A program made the position numbers and the translations under genes. Below are positions 35,312 through 43,447 of a DNA stretch of 64,000 bases, piece by piece. The stretch comes from Desulfovibrio inopinatus DSM 10711 (GTDB taxonomy: Bacteria > Desulfobacterota > Desulfovibrionia > Desulfovibrionales > Desulfovibrionaceae). Every line of letters starts with the position of its first letter. The first letter of the stretch is position 1. The stretch spans positions 207,894-271,893 of the forward strand of contig NZ_AUBP01000006.1 of NCBI RefSeq assembly GCF_000429305.1, written 5' to 3'. The notes beneath the pieces are model-generated. The model did no database searches. It was not told the DNA's origin and saw nothing but the letters and a program-made list of their open reading frames with translations.

Positions 35312-35514
35312 AAAAATCCACCCCTGCGTCTCACATCGAAAAATACAAGAAGTATTGTCCAAATCGCTGTATATGAGCCTCAGTTTTTGTCATGAATCAG
35401 AACGTTTCATGTTAAATCGTTCATTTTTCGAACACGACGTATTCTCTTTTTCACTGACGAAAGACTCTCTCCGTCATAACCGAACCAGCACGCGCGCATC
35501 TATCTATAGAGCCT

Positions 35515-35655
35515 ATATAAATAAGCACAAAACACCACACAACAAAATAAAACAAAAAACAATAAACGCTATCAATAAACACATTTACGCACTCACAACA
35601 TAGCGACTCAAATAACAACACAAACATATACAAACATTCACCCCAAATAAAACAC
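35515..35655. other. G-depleted A/C-rich tract
   Basis: In 35521-35640 only five bases of 120 are G on the plus strand, while A and C dominate. No tandem repeat unit is obvious. It may be an unstructured transcript segment, a replication- or transcription-linked skew, or foreign DNA. Confidence 0.5.
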
Positions 35656-35822
35656 AGTATTTTTTCTGCAGGGAAAGATTTCTGAGACAATACAAACATT
35701 ATACCTTCATGACTGGTTCACTCCATGCAACAAACTTCAAAAATGATGACGACATTGAACCATATAAATTTTGCCTACACTGATAGCCAAACGAACATGC
35801 CCCACGATGGCCATCTCTTTTA

Positions 35823-35852
35823 TTGACGATTGAAAGAATTTCACTCTATAAT
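35823..35852 (+). promoter_or_regulatory. Sigma-70-type promoter of the HdeA-like gene
   Basis: TTGACG (35823-35828) and TATAAT (35847-35852) are 18 bases apart, about 57 bases before the ATG at 35909. Confidence 0.75.
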
Positions 35853-35908
35853 TTCAAGACGTAAACCGTCCTGAAACGAGGGACATACATTTTTCTAAAG
35901 GATATCTC

Positions 35909-36226
35909 ATGTATCGTATTGCTTTTCTCGTGCTTGCTCTCGCGTTCTTAACTTTTGGCCCAATGAAACAAGCATACGCCATGGACTCCATCAACTTCGG
36001 GGCCGTTCGCTGTTCCGAATTTATTGAGGAGCTTTCCGACATCTCTGATGACGATGCTGGTATCGTTTTGGTGTGGCTCGATGGTTATCTCAGCGGCGTC
36101 ACCGGTGATACTGTTCTCCGCTTTGGCGCTCTCGAAGATATTGGCGAAGCATTGGTTAATGGATGCGCGGAATCGCCCAATTCCAAGGTACTTGATGTCG
36201 TCCGTATTGTCGGTATCCGCCACTAA
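35909..36226 (+). CDS. HdeA-like small exported protein
   Basis: The protein has 105 residues with a signal peptide (FLVLALAFLTFGP ending AYA-MDS). The mature part has Cys in AVRCSEFIEE and NGCAESP, with IVLVWLDGYLSGVTGD between, the same frame as the paralogues at the left end of the window. AAAGGA lies 7 bases upstream, and a clear -35/-10 pair is further upstream. It probably acts in the periplasm; an HdeA-like chaperone role is inferred only from fold. Confidence 0.78.
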   Translation: MYRIAFLVLALAFLTFGPMKQAYAMDSINFGAVRCSEFIEELSDISDDDAGIVLVWLDGYLSGVTGDTVLRFGALEDIGEALVNGCAESPNSKVLDVVRIVGIRH

Positions 36227-36241
36227 ATATCGAAAACACCC

Positions 36242-36655
36242 ATGCACACATTACGTGCTCTTTTCCTCTTCGTCATATCGAGTTTGGCCGCGATATCTCC
36301 TGTTGCGGCCCAATCGTATGATATTCAAGACTACAAAAAGCTCGACATGTATCGACAGACATTCGAAGTCATCCCCGACGGATTCGTCCGTCTGACGTGG
36401 GAGTATACAACGGAACCCATCACCGCCTACAACATGATCACCCTTGATGCAGGCTGCTATTCAGAAGAAATTGATGTCGAAGAGAAAACTATCTCTATCG
36501 TCTCCAGGCAACCCATGGGTAAACTTATTGGAATCGACGTCAGCCTTCCGCATCAACAGCTCGTCCTTCATACTTTGGAAGCCAACCCGACCAATCAGAA
36601 CTTTACCGTTCCCAGTGCGGTCGCATACCCCTTTTATATCCCATGCCAAAACTGA
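36242..36655 (+). CDS. Hypothetical exported protein
   Basis: The protein has 137 residues with a signal peptide (LFLFVISSLAAISPVAA-QSYD). The mature part is beta-rich with two cysteines (DAGCYSEE and the terminal YIPCQN) that could pair. No family is recognised. It starts 15 bp after the HdeA-like gene without a good ribosome site and overlaps the next gene by 13 bp. It therefore probably belongs to the same transcript. Confidence 0.6.
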   Translation: MHTLRALFLFVISSLAAISPVAAQSYDIQDYKKLDMYRQTFEVIPDGFVRLTWEYTTEPITAYNMITLDAGCYSEEIDVEEKTISIVSRQPMGKLIGIDVSLPHQQLVLHTLEANPTNQNFTVPSAVAYPFYIPCQN

Positions 36656-37221
36656 CCCGCCCCACCCCACTTGACCGACTCTCGCCACTGGCCACTATCT
36701 CCCGCCATCAGACGTGGACACTCGTCGACAACGCACTGATCGATGAAAAACTTGCCCATGCGCGGGACAATCAACGCAAACGCGAAATCCATATCCTCCA
36801 TGACGGCAACGACGACCCTCTTCATCGCATGATCAATGCCGTTTTACCCGGCAGTTATGTTCAACCGCATCGCCACGCCGCTCCGCCCAAGTCTGAAGCC
36901 ATAGCCACCCTTCGCGGCGCCATGGGCTTCGTCGCCTTTGATGATGAAGGATTTGCACAGGACAGCGATTTCGCCATTGTTGATTCCCGCCGAGACACAC
37001 TCGTCCTCGATATTCGCCCGGGTGTCTGGCATACGTTCTTTTCTCTGGCACCGGATACAGTCGTTTTTGAAGTAAAGCCCGGACCATACAGCGCTGCCGA
37101 CGATAAAGATTTTGCCTCATGGGCTCCTGCACCAGATTCTCCAGATGCCATTCCCTATCTCAAGGCACTTGAAGACCGTTGTCGTCGCCTGTTCGGCCTT
37201 CCCCCGCGCAATTGGACATAA
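36643..37221 (+). CDS. WbuC-family cupin metalloprotein
   Basis: The protein has 192 residues. One cupin barrel carries metal-ligand histidines in SYVQPHRHAAPPKSEAI, then the second cupin block DIRPGVWHTFFSLAPDT. ARDNQRKREIHILHD before the barrel and the C-terminal PYLKALEDRC are typical of WbuC-type proteins, which often accompany surface-polysaccharide genes. The chemical function is unknown. It overlaps the preceding exported-protein gene and converges on the FadR-type regulator. It is unlikely to be the ureidoglycolate lyase missing from the nearby operon, since that enzyme has a different cupin signature. Confidence 0.82.
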   Translation: MPKLTRPTPLDRLSPLATISRHQTWTLVDNALIDEKLAHARDNQRKREIHILHDGNDDPLHRMINAVLPGSYVQPHRHAAPPKSEAIATLRGAMGFVAFDDEGFAQDSDFAIVDSRRDTLVLDIRPGVWHTFFSLAPDTVVFEVKPGPYSAADDKDFASWAPAPDSPDAIPYLKALEDRCRRLFGLPPRNWT

Positions 37222-37369
37222 GGAGCTTCCTTTTCCAATCTCCCCCCCAAAAACGCAGTCCATCGACCTTTAACCGCTTCAACGTATTCCTCACATTCTC
37301 CGAGGGAAAAATCTCTTCGAACAGCTTACAGCAATGACAACCACCTCATATTGCTGCAGGAACAGTTCT

Positions 37370-38110
37370 TCATTCCACCAAATTCACCCCTGCACGTTTC
37401 GCCACGCCACGCACGTGCTGTTCCATAGCTTTGCGGGCCTCGACGGAATGCCTTTTCCCAATATGTTCCATGATCTGCTCATGCTCGCGTACGGTTTCAT
37501 CGACGCTCTCATCAAAAACAAGTGGTAACGTTTGGCTTTCAAAGAAAAGGCCAAGGAATGGAGCAATCGCTTCGGTGAAAAAACGATTATTGGCCGCTTC
37601 AATCATCAGCGAATGAAAAGTGAAATCCAATCTCGAAAACTCTGCCCAGTCCTCTTCTTCCAAAGCCTTGCGCATGGCAGACACCACTACCCCCATATCT
37701 TCAATCTGGGCGGCTGTGGCATTGACCGCAACCAGACCAGCGATGGCAGGCTCGATAGCATAGCGGAACTGATACATTTGAGATTCCCTTCCAGAGAGAA
37801 GCGAAGGGTTCTGGAGTTGCACCCCGGAAGACACCGGCTGAACTCGTAGCTGCTCTGAGCTGGCAATAAAGACCCCTTTACCAGGCTGAATAACGAGCCG
37901 CCCTCGAGCCTCCAACATGACCAAAGCCTCACGAATGGTAGGACGACTTACTCCCAATGTTTCGGCCAAGGTCCTCTGAGAGGGAAGCTTCTCACCACTT
38001 TTCCATCCATTGAGCCGAATCAGGGATTCGATGCTCTCTACTGCGGTATCGGTTCTCGATTGCTTCCCACCAAAGGTTGCCTCGGAATGATATTGCGCTT
38101 TGAGGGTCAT
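37370..38110 (-). CDS. GntR-family transcriptional regulator, FadR/FCD subfamily
   Basis: About 246 residues. The N-terminal winged helix has LPSQRTLAETLGVSRPTIRE and ALVMLEARGRLVIQPGKG. The FCD ligand-binding domain follows, with the metal/ligand residues in RLDFTFHSLMIEAANN and REHEQIMEHI. ATG 38110 has GAGAAG about 7 bases upstream; ATG 38125 is an alternative. It is divergent from the ureide ABC/catabolic operon and is its likely repressor. TGGT-N3-ACCA sites are present in front of both transcripts. The ligand may be allantoin or a downstream ureide. Confidence 0.9.
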   Translation of the reverse strand: MTLKAQYHSEATFGGKQSRTDTAVESIESLIRLNGWKSGEKLPSQRTLAETLGVSRPTIREALVMLEARGRLVIQPGKGVFIASSEQLRVQPVSSGVQLQNPSLLSGRESQMYQFRYAIEPAIAGLVAVNATAAQIEDMGVVVSAMRKALEEEDWAEFSRLDFTFHSLMIEAANNRFFTEAIAPFLGLFFESQTLPLVFDESVDETVREHEQIMEHIGKRHSVEARKAMEQHVRGVAKRAGVNLVE

Positions 38111-38153
38111 ACTTTTTCTTCTCATCAGTCTAAAAGTTCACGTCAAACCAAAC

Positions 38154-38164
38154 TGGTAAGACCA
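38154..38164. promoter_or_regulatory. FadR-type operator next to the regulator gene
   Basis: TGGTAAGACCA is a perfect TGGT-N3-ACCA palindrome inside CTGGTAAGACCAG, about 45 bases upstream of the regulator start. GntR/FadR proteins bind TNGT-N3-ACNA sites. The same decamer GGTAAGACCA occurs inverted at 38330-38339. Confidence 0.75.
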
Positions 38165-38329
38165 GATGGCCAAAATCTATAGACATTGTTTTCCGTATAT
38201 TGTCCAGAAAAATAATACTACATTTTTGTAAGTACAAATAAATTACGGTCTTTATGCCAATATACGACTTTTTTTTGCGTAAAAAACATTTTCAATTGAC
38301 AATTAGGGAAAAAAAGCACACCAAAAAAT

Positions 38330-38340
38330 TGGTCTTACCG
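38330..38340. promoter_or_regulatory. FadR-type operator in front of the ureide operon
   Basis: TGGTCTTACCG is the reverse-oriented copy of the 38154 site (shared GGTAAGACCA). It lies downstream of the TTGACA-like -35 region of the operon, a position suited to repression. Confidence 0.7.
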
Positions 38341-38527
38341 GACAGCCATCCTGGTACACACCAGGGGGGTACAGAAAGAGAGGCCAAGAACAGGTTCTCA
38401 CAAAACGAGGCAACAGCACGGCAAGTGAGGTCCACGGTAAAGACCTTCAACGCCCCTGGGCGACGTCGGCAACGACCTGGCCTCCTCGACGAAAAAGATT
38501 CAAACCACGTACTAGCGGCGGGCAGAT

Positions 38528-39622
38528 ATGAGTAGTGTCGGAAAAGTAGAATTGTCGGCTATGGGCAAATTTTACGGGACAGTCGAGGCGTTACGAAACA
38601 TCGAACTGACCATCAAAGCAGGTGAATATTGCTGTCTGCTTGGGCCGAGTGGATGCGGTAAAAGCACGGCTGTGCGAATGATTTCCGGCCACGAGGAAGT
38701 CTCAAGCGGTGACATTCTCCTTGACGGACGCAATATTACGGACGCACCTCCTGCCAAACGAAAGACCGCGCTGATGTTTCAGAACTATGCCTTGTTTCCA
38801 CACCTCTCCTGTGTGGACAACGTCGCATTCAGCCTGAAAATAGCCGGGGAATCCAAGACGTCACGCCGAAGTCAAGCGATGGAACTGCTGGAACTGGTGC
38901 ACATGGCAGATTATGCCGAAGCATTGCCAGACCAACTCTCCGGCGGTCAGCAGCAGCGTGTGGCTTTAGCCCGAGCGCTCATTACCAAGCCCTCAGTAAT
39001 TTTACTGGATGAACCTCTCTCCGCTCTGGATCCCTTTCTTCGTGTCCAGATGCGCAAGGAACTCCGAAATATCCAGAAAGAGTTGGACATGACTTTTATT
39101 CATGTCACCCACTCCCAAGAGGAAGCCTTCGCTTTGGCGGACAAAGTGGTTGTGATGTCCAAGGGGACCATTCAACAGGTAGGCACTCCTCGCCAAATTT
39201 TTGAAACACCCAACACCCCCTTCGTCGCCAGTTTTATCGGTGGACACAATCTTTTTTCAGCCAACTTCGAAGCGCTCCCTAAAGAAGAAAAATATATGGT
39301 CAACTTGGAGAGCGCCACGACCTGCCGATGCGGAGCCCTTCCTCACCTCAAGGCATCTGGAACATATGGTTTTTCCGTACGGGCAGATCGCATCCGTTTC
39401 GGAGTGAAAGGCGACGCAGATGCGGACATGGTGGTACCGGCCACGGTGACACTGGCCGAGTATCAAGGCGGACACGTCATCGTGCATTGCAAGTCCAGCG
39501 CCGGCGAGATCATTCAGATCAACATACCCGATTACAAATATTTCGCGCTGCAACCCGACCCAGGACACGAAGTCCTTCTTGGTTGGGACTGTCGCGATAT
39601 GAATATTTTCCCCCATACATAA
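38528..39622 (+). CDS. Pot-type ABC transporter, ATP-binding subunit
   Basis: The protein has 364 residues. Walker A is GPSGCGKST, Q-loop MFQNYALFPH, signature LSGGQQQRVALARAL and Walker B VILLDEPLSALDP. The C-terminal TOBE domain (about 280-364) is that of PotA-like polyamine/opine-type importers. It is the first gene of a nine-gene operon for ureide import and breakdown. Its likely substrate, from context, is allantoin or a related ureide rather than a polyamine. Confidence 0.9.
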   Translation: MSSVGKVELSAMGKFYGTVEALRNIELTIKAGEYCCLLGPSGCGKSTAVRMISGHEEVSSGDILLDGRNITDAPPAKRKTALMFQNYALFPHLSCVDNVAFSLKIAGESKTSRRSQAMELLELVHMADYAEALPDQLSGGQQQRVALARALITKPSVILLDEPLSALDPFLRVQMRKELRNIQKELDMTFIHVTHSQEEAFALADKVVVMSKGTIQQVGTPRQIFETPNTPFVASFIGGHNLFSANFEALPKEEKYMVNLESATTCRCGALPHLKASGTYGFSVRADRIRFGVKGDADADMVVPATVTLAEYQGGHVIVHCKSSAGEIIQINIPDYKYFALQPDPGHEVLLGWDCRDMNIFPHT

Positions 39623-39661
39623 AGCTACGGCAAGCCAACGAGTAACCGAAAGGAGAGCGTC

Positions 39662-40960
39662 ATGGGTCAAGACAAGACAAAGAAAAACGGCACGATGAGT
39701 CGAAGAAAGTTCCTGGGTACGGCTGCGACGGCCGCTGTTGCAGTCGCGGCCACTCCGGTCATTACAGGATTCCCAACCATTTGGGCGCAGAACATCAAAA
39801 ACGTTAAACTGCGCCAGTTCGGTACTGGCACGGCAAGTGTCAATGCCATTGCAGACAAAGTAAAAAAAGATCTCGGCTTTACCGTCGAGATGACTGCTCT
39901 GGATTCCGACGCCGTTGTTCAACGCGCCGTCACTCAGCCCAAATCCTACGACATCGCAGACATTGAATACTGGGTTTGTAAAAAAGTGTATCCCAGTGGC
40001 GTCATTCAGCCCATGGATACCTCACGTATCAAACTCTACGACAAAATATCTCCCCTCTTCAAAAATGGTAAATTGACCCCCGAAGCCCAAATTGCGCAGG
40101 GTACGGCTCCACACACGGTCGGCTTTGTCGAACACAAAGACGATCGTCAATTTGCTAAACGCGAAACAAAGTGGATGACCCTCATCCCGACGATCTACAA
40201 CGCCGACACCCTTGGTATTCGTCCCGACCTCGTCGGTCGCGAAATCAAAAATTGGCGTGACATCATGGACCCCGCCTTCAAGGGAAAGACTTCTATTCTG
40301 AACATCCCGGCGATCGGTATTATGGATGCTGCCATGATCTGCGAATCCATGGGTGCCATCAAATACGGTGACAAAGGGAACATGACTCGCGAAGAGATCG
40401 ACAAGACCATCGCAATCCTCAAAAAAGCCAAGAAAGATGGTCAGTTCCGCGCTTTCTGGAAGTCTTTTGACGAATCCGTCAACCTCATGGCTTCCGGTGA
40501 AGTTGTCATCCAGTCCATGTGGTCTCCGGCGGTCGCGGCTGTTCGAGCCAAGGGCATTCCTTGCAAGTATCAACCGCTGGAAGAAGGATATCGTGCGTGG
40601 GGCGGCGGACTCGGCATTGCCCGCCACTTGTCCGGTCTCGAACTGGAGGCCGCCTACGAATACTTTAACTGGTACATCTCCGGTTGGGCCGGTGCGTACC
40701 TCAACCGCCAAGGTTACTATAGCGCCGCTCCCTCTACGTCCAAAAAATTCATGTCGGAAAACGAGTGGGATTACTGGATCGAGGGCAAGCCCGCCACGGC
40801 GGATATTGTCAGCCCTGAAGGCGTCATCATGGAAAAGGCCGGTGCGGTCCGTGATGGTGGTTCCTACATTGAACGTATGAGCCACGTTGCCTGCTGGAAC
40901 TCAGTCATGGACGAAAACAAGTACATGATTCGCAAATGGAACGAGTTCATCGCTTCCTAA
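39662..40960 (+). CDS. Pot-type ABC transporter substrate-binding protein (Tat signal)
   Basis: The protein has 432 residues. The twin-arginine leader is MSRRKFLGTAATAAVAVAAT, so export folded through Tat is expected. The rest is the PotD-like family 1 binding fold, with a Trp/Tyr-rich C-terminus (AYEYFNWYISGWAGAYLNRQ). AAGGAG lies before ATG 39662. It is the ligand-determining subunit of the transporter; polyamine-binding residues cannot be confirmed and the neighbours suggest a ureide. Confidence 0.88.
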   Translation: MGQDKTKKNGTMSRRKFLGTAATAAVAVAATPVITGFPTIWAQNIKNVKLRQFGTGTASVNAIADKVKKDLGFTVEMTALDSDAVVQRAVTQPKSYDIADIEYWVCKKVYPSGVIQPMDTSRIKLYDKISPLFKNGKLTPEAQIAQGTAPHTVGFVEHKDDRQFAKRETKWMTLIPTIYNADTLGIRPDLVGREIKNWRDIMDPAFKGKTSILNIPAIGIMDAAMICESMGAIKYGDKGNMTREEIDKTIAILKKAKKDGQFRAFWKSFDESVNLMASGEVVIQSMWSPAVAAVRAKGIPCKYQPLEEGYRAWGGGLGIARHLSGLELEAAYEYFNWYISGWAGAYLNRQGYYSAAPSTSKKFMSENEWDYWIEGKPATADIVSPEGVIMEKAGAVRDGGSYIERMSHVACWNSVMDENKYMIRKWNEFIAS

Positions 40961-41019
40961 GATAATATCAAGAGGCTCTCTGGGTTTTCAGGGGGCCTCA
41001 CCCCAAAAGGTCTTGTTTC

Positions 41020-41868
41020 ATGGCAAATGAACGAAGAGCATATTTCCAGGTTTTCCCTCTCTTCACGATCATGCTGGTCTTCTTGGTCATCCCGACTATC
41101 ATGCTCGTGATTGTCAGCTTTTGGGACTACAATGCCTTTTCCATTATCCCCGATTTCATCTGGGATAACTACGAATTTCTGCTGACTTCTCCGGTAACCT
41201 GGCAGGCCTATACCAAAACGCTGTTCTATGCTGTCACCTCCTGGGCCCTGACTCTGCTCATCGGATTTACGGTGGCCTATTATATGGCGTTCCATCTCCG
41301 AACCACCAAATCACAGACAATCTGTTTTCTGTTGGCCACTGTTCCCTTTCTCACGTCAAACATCATTCGCATGATTTCGTGGATTCCCTTGCTGGGACGC
41401 AACGGGTTGGTCAACCAAACGCTTCAGACGTTGGGCCTGACGGATCATCCGTTGGAATTCCTTTTATACAGCGATTTTTCCGTGGTGTTGGCTTTTGTCC
41501 ATCTCTACAGCTTATTCATGGTCGTCCCCATCTTCAACTCGATGATGCGAATCGACCGAAAACTCTTGGAAGCAGCCATCGACGCGGGCGCAACTCCCTG
41601 GCAGGTCATCACGCACGTCATCATCCCGTTGTCAAAATCCGGCATCACCATCGGCACGATCTTCGTCTTTACCCTTGTCATGGGAGACTTCATTACGGTT
41701 CGACTCATGAGCGGAGGATTAAGCGCCTCAGTGGGTGTACTCATCTACAATGAAATCACGCTGTTGCAATATCCAGCCGCAGCCGCAGGTGCCGTGACAT
41801 TACTGGCGACAGTCATGCTTATGATTGCGATTCTTTTCAGGTTCGCCAACATCCGCAAGGATCTTTAG
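41020..41868 (+). CDS. Pot-type ABC transporter permease (PotB-like)
   Basis: The protein has 282 residues and six membrane spans. The EAA loop is seen as LLEAAIDAGATPWQVITHVIIPLSKSG. It ends 9 bp before the second permease, with which it forms the channel. Confidence 0.9.
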   Translation: MANERRAYFQVFPLFTIMLVFLVIPTIMLVIVSFWDYNAFSIIPDFIWDNYEFLLTSPVTWQAYTKTLFYAVTSWALTLLIGFTVAYYMAFHLRTTKSQTICFLLATVPFLTSNIIRMISWIPLLGRNGLVNQTLQTLGLTDHPLEFLLYSDFSVVLAFVHLYSLFMVVPIFNSMMRIDRKLLEAAIDAGATPWQVITHVIIPLSKSGITIGTIFVFTLVMGDFITVRLMSGGLSASVGVLIYNEITLLQYPAAAAGAVTLLATVMLMIAILFRFANIRKDL

Positions 41869-41877
41869 GAGATCATC

Positions 41878-42714
41878 GTGCAAAACTCCAATAAACGCCC
41901 GAAGAGCTTCTATTTCCTGACCGCCTTCTTCGTCCTGTTCATCCTGTTTCTGTATGGACCGACGCTGACCATTGGCATCCTTTCCTTCCAGGGGCCATCC
42001 GGCGGACTGACATTTCCCATGAATGGTTGCTCTTTCCATTGGTATTTCAAATTGTTCGAGCAACAGGCCGTCGGTGATTTCGGTGGATCCTTAACCCGCT
42101 CACTCCTTCTCGGCTTGGCGGTAATGGTCAGCACTGTGGTCATATCCTTGTCGGCAGGTATGGCTTTCCGGAAAAAGTTCAAAGGAAGCGGGGTACTCTT
42201 TTACTTAACGATCACCAGCCTGGTCATCCCGTCCATTCTCATCAGCCTCGGCATCGGCCTGCTCTTTAACCAATTGGACATCGAACCAACATGGTACGGC
42301 TCTGCCTTCGGGGCCCACCTTACTTGGACACTGCCTTTCGGGTTGCTGATCATGTTCGCGGTGTTCAACCGGTTCGACAAATCCTACGAAGCCGCGGCCA
42401 TAGATATGTGCGCTACGCCATTCCAGACCCTACGCTACGTAGTAATACCGCTCATTCTGCCCAGTTTAGTCGGAGTTGGGCTGTTCGGTTTCACTCTGTC
42501 CTACGATGAATTCGCCCGGACGATCATGACATCGGGTTCGAAAAATACCCTGCCGCTCGAAATATTTGGCATGACGACGAACGTGACCACACCGGTACTG
42601 TACGCCCTCGGAACACTGACAACATTTATTTCCTTTGTGGCCATTGTTGGAACCCTGGTTGCTCTCCACATCCATAAGAAACACCGCCACTATCGAACGA
42701 CCCTTGAGAGATAA
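41878..42714 (+). CDS. Pot-type ABC transporter permease (PotC-like)
   Basis: The protein has 278 residues and six spans. The EAA loop is YEAAAIDMCATPFQTLRYVV. It starts at GTG 41878 with GGAG 6 bases upstream. It is the fourth gene of the ureide operon, and the racemase gene follows after 4 bp. Confidence 0.9.
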   Translation: MQNSNKRPKSFYFLTAFFVLFILFLYGPTLTIGILSFQGPSGGLTFPMNGCSFHWYFKLFEQQAVGDFGGSLTRSLLLGLAVMVSTVVISLSAGMAFRKKFKGSGVLFYLTITSLVIPSILISLGIGLLFNQLDIEPTWYGSAFGAHLTWTLPFGLLIMFAVFNRFDKSYEAAAIDMCATPFQTLRYVVIPLILPSLVGVGLFGFTLSYDEFARTIMTSGSKNTLPLEIFGMTTNVTTPVLYALGTLTTFISFVAIVGTLVALHIHKKHRHYRTTLER

Positions 42715-42718
42715 CGTC

Positions 42719-43447
42719 ATGCACATCCTCATTATCAACCCCAACGCCAGCATCCCCATGACCCGCTCCGTCGAAGCAACGGCACGCCGAGTCTGTGCTG
42801 CTGATACCACCATCAGCGCTTGTTGCCCGTCCGAAAGTCCTCTCTCTATTGAAGGGCATTCGGATGGAGCACTGGGCACATACCACATGCTTCAATTGGT
42901 AGAACGCCGTGAACCCGCCGACGGCTATGTGGTTGCCTGCTTCGATGATACGGGTGTGGACGCCTTGAGAGAACGGGTGGCCGGTCCGATTTTGGGCATC
43001 GGTGAAGCAGCCATGCACGCCGCAACCATGCTGGCCTGTCGATTTACCATTCTGACCACCTTGGAGCGTTCCGTTCCCATCTTGGAAGATAATGCTCGCC
43101 GGTATGGTTTGGACGTGCGGTGCAGAGGCATACATGCTGCCAACCTTCCCGTCCTGGCATTGGAAGACGAACAGGACGACCGTGCATTCTCCGTCGTCTC
43201 CGAAGCGGCATCCGAATTATTGCTCAAAGACCGTAGCGATGCTTTGGTTCTTGGGTGTGCAGGGATGACCCATCTGACGCAACGACTCAGCGACAAGCTC
43301 GGCGTACCGGTTATAGACGGCGTCCCCACGGCGGTGAAGTTTGTGGAATCGCTGATCGGGCTTGGCCTCCAAACGGCCAAAACTGGTGGCTATGCCTACC
43401 CTCGGGAAAAGACATCTTCTCACTGCAAAGGCGACCATCATGTTTGA
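42719..43447 (+). CDS. Asp/Glu/hydantoin racemase family, probable allantoin racemase
   Basis: The protein has 242 residues. The two catalytic cysteines are Cys74 in VVACFDDTG and Cys180 in VLGCAGMTHL, as in hydantoin/allantoin racemases (cofactor-independent two-base mechanism). The N-terminus HILIINPNAS is conserved. With allantoinase next door, it would interconvert (R)- and (S)-allantoin so both enter the pathway. ATG 42719 lies 4 bp after the permease stop; its end overlaps the allantoinase start. Confidence 0.85.
   Translation: MHILIINPNASIPMTRSVEATARRVCAADTTISACCPSESPLSIEGHSDGALGTYHMLQLVERREPADGYVVACFDDTGVDALRERVAGPILGIGEAAMHAATMLACRFTILTTLERSVPILEDNARRYGLDVRCRGIHAANLPVLALEDEQDDRAFSVVSEAASELLLKDRSDALVLGCAGMTHLTQRLSDKLGVPVIDGVPTAVKFVESLIGLGLQTAKTGGYAYPREKTSSHCKGDHHV

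Larger units (their letters stand above)
35023..35908. other. Long AT-rich intergenic region
   Basis: Nearly 890 bases with no supported gene. It contains the sigma-54-like element and gene remnant at its left, an AT-rich palindrome (35287-35311), a strand-asymmetric A/C-rich tract (about 35515-35655) and the sigma-70 promoter of the HdeA-like gene at its right. Confidence 0.5.
38126..38527. other. Divergent control region of the ureide operon
   Basis: About 400 bases with no gene. It has two FadR-type operators (38154-38164 and 38330-38340), the palindrome TTTGTA-AG-TACAAA (38225-38238), a TTGACA at 38296-38301 and a leader of roughly 190 bases before the first ABC gene with a small hairpin (CCTGGT-ACAC-ACCAGG near 38350). 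I could not match the leader to a known riboswitch. Confidence 0.5.

Noticed and set aside
36643..37221. Ureidoglycolate lyase (AllA) for the ureide pathway
   Set aside because: The cupin motifs are WbuC-like, and the gene lies in a different transcript with exported-protein genes.
38341..38527. Possible riboswitch (guanidine, purine or xanthine) in the leader of the ureide operon
   Set aside because: Small hairpins exist, but I could not align the conserved nucleotides of any known class; a covariance-model search would decide.
40022..40885. 287-codon minus-strand frame
   Set aside because: It is the antisense shadow of the Tat-exported binding protein.
38528..42714. True polyamine (spermidine/putrescine) transporter
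   Set aside because: Family resemblance is clear, but placement in an allB-allC-allE operon with its own regulator favours a ureide substrate; not excluded.
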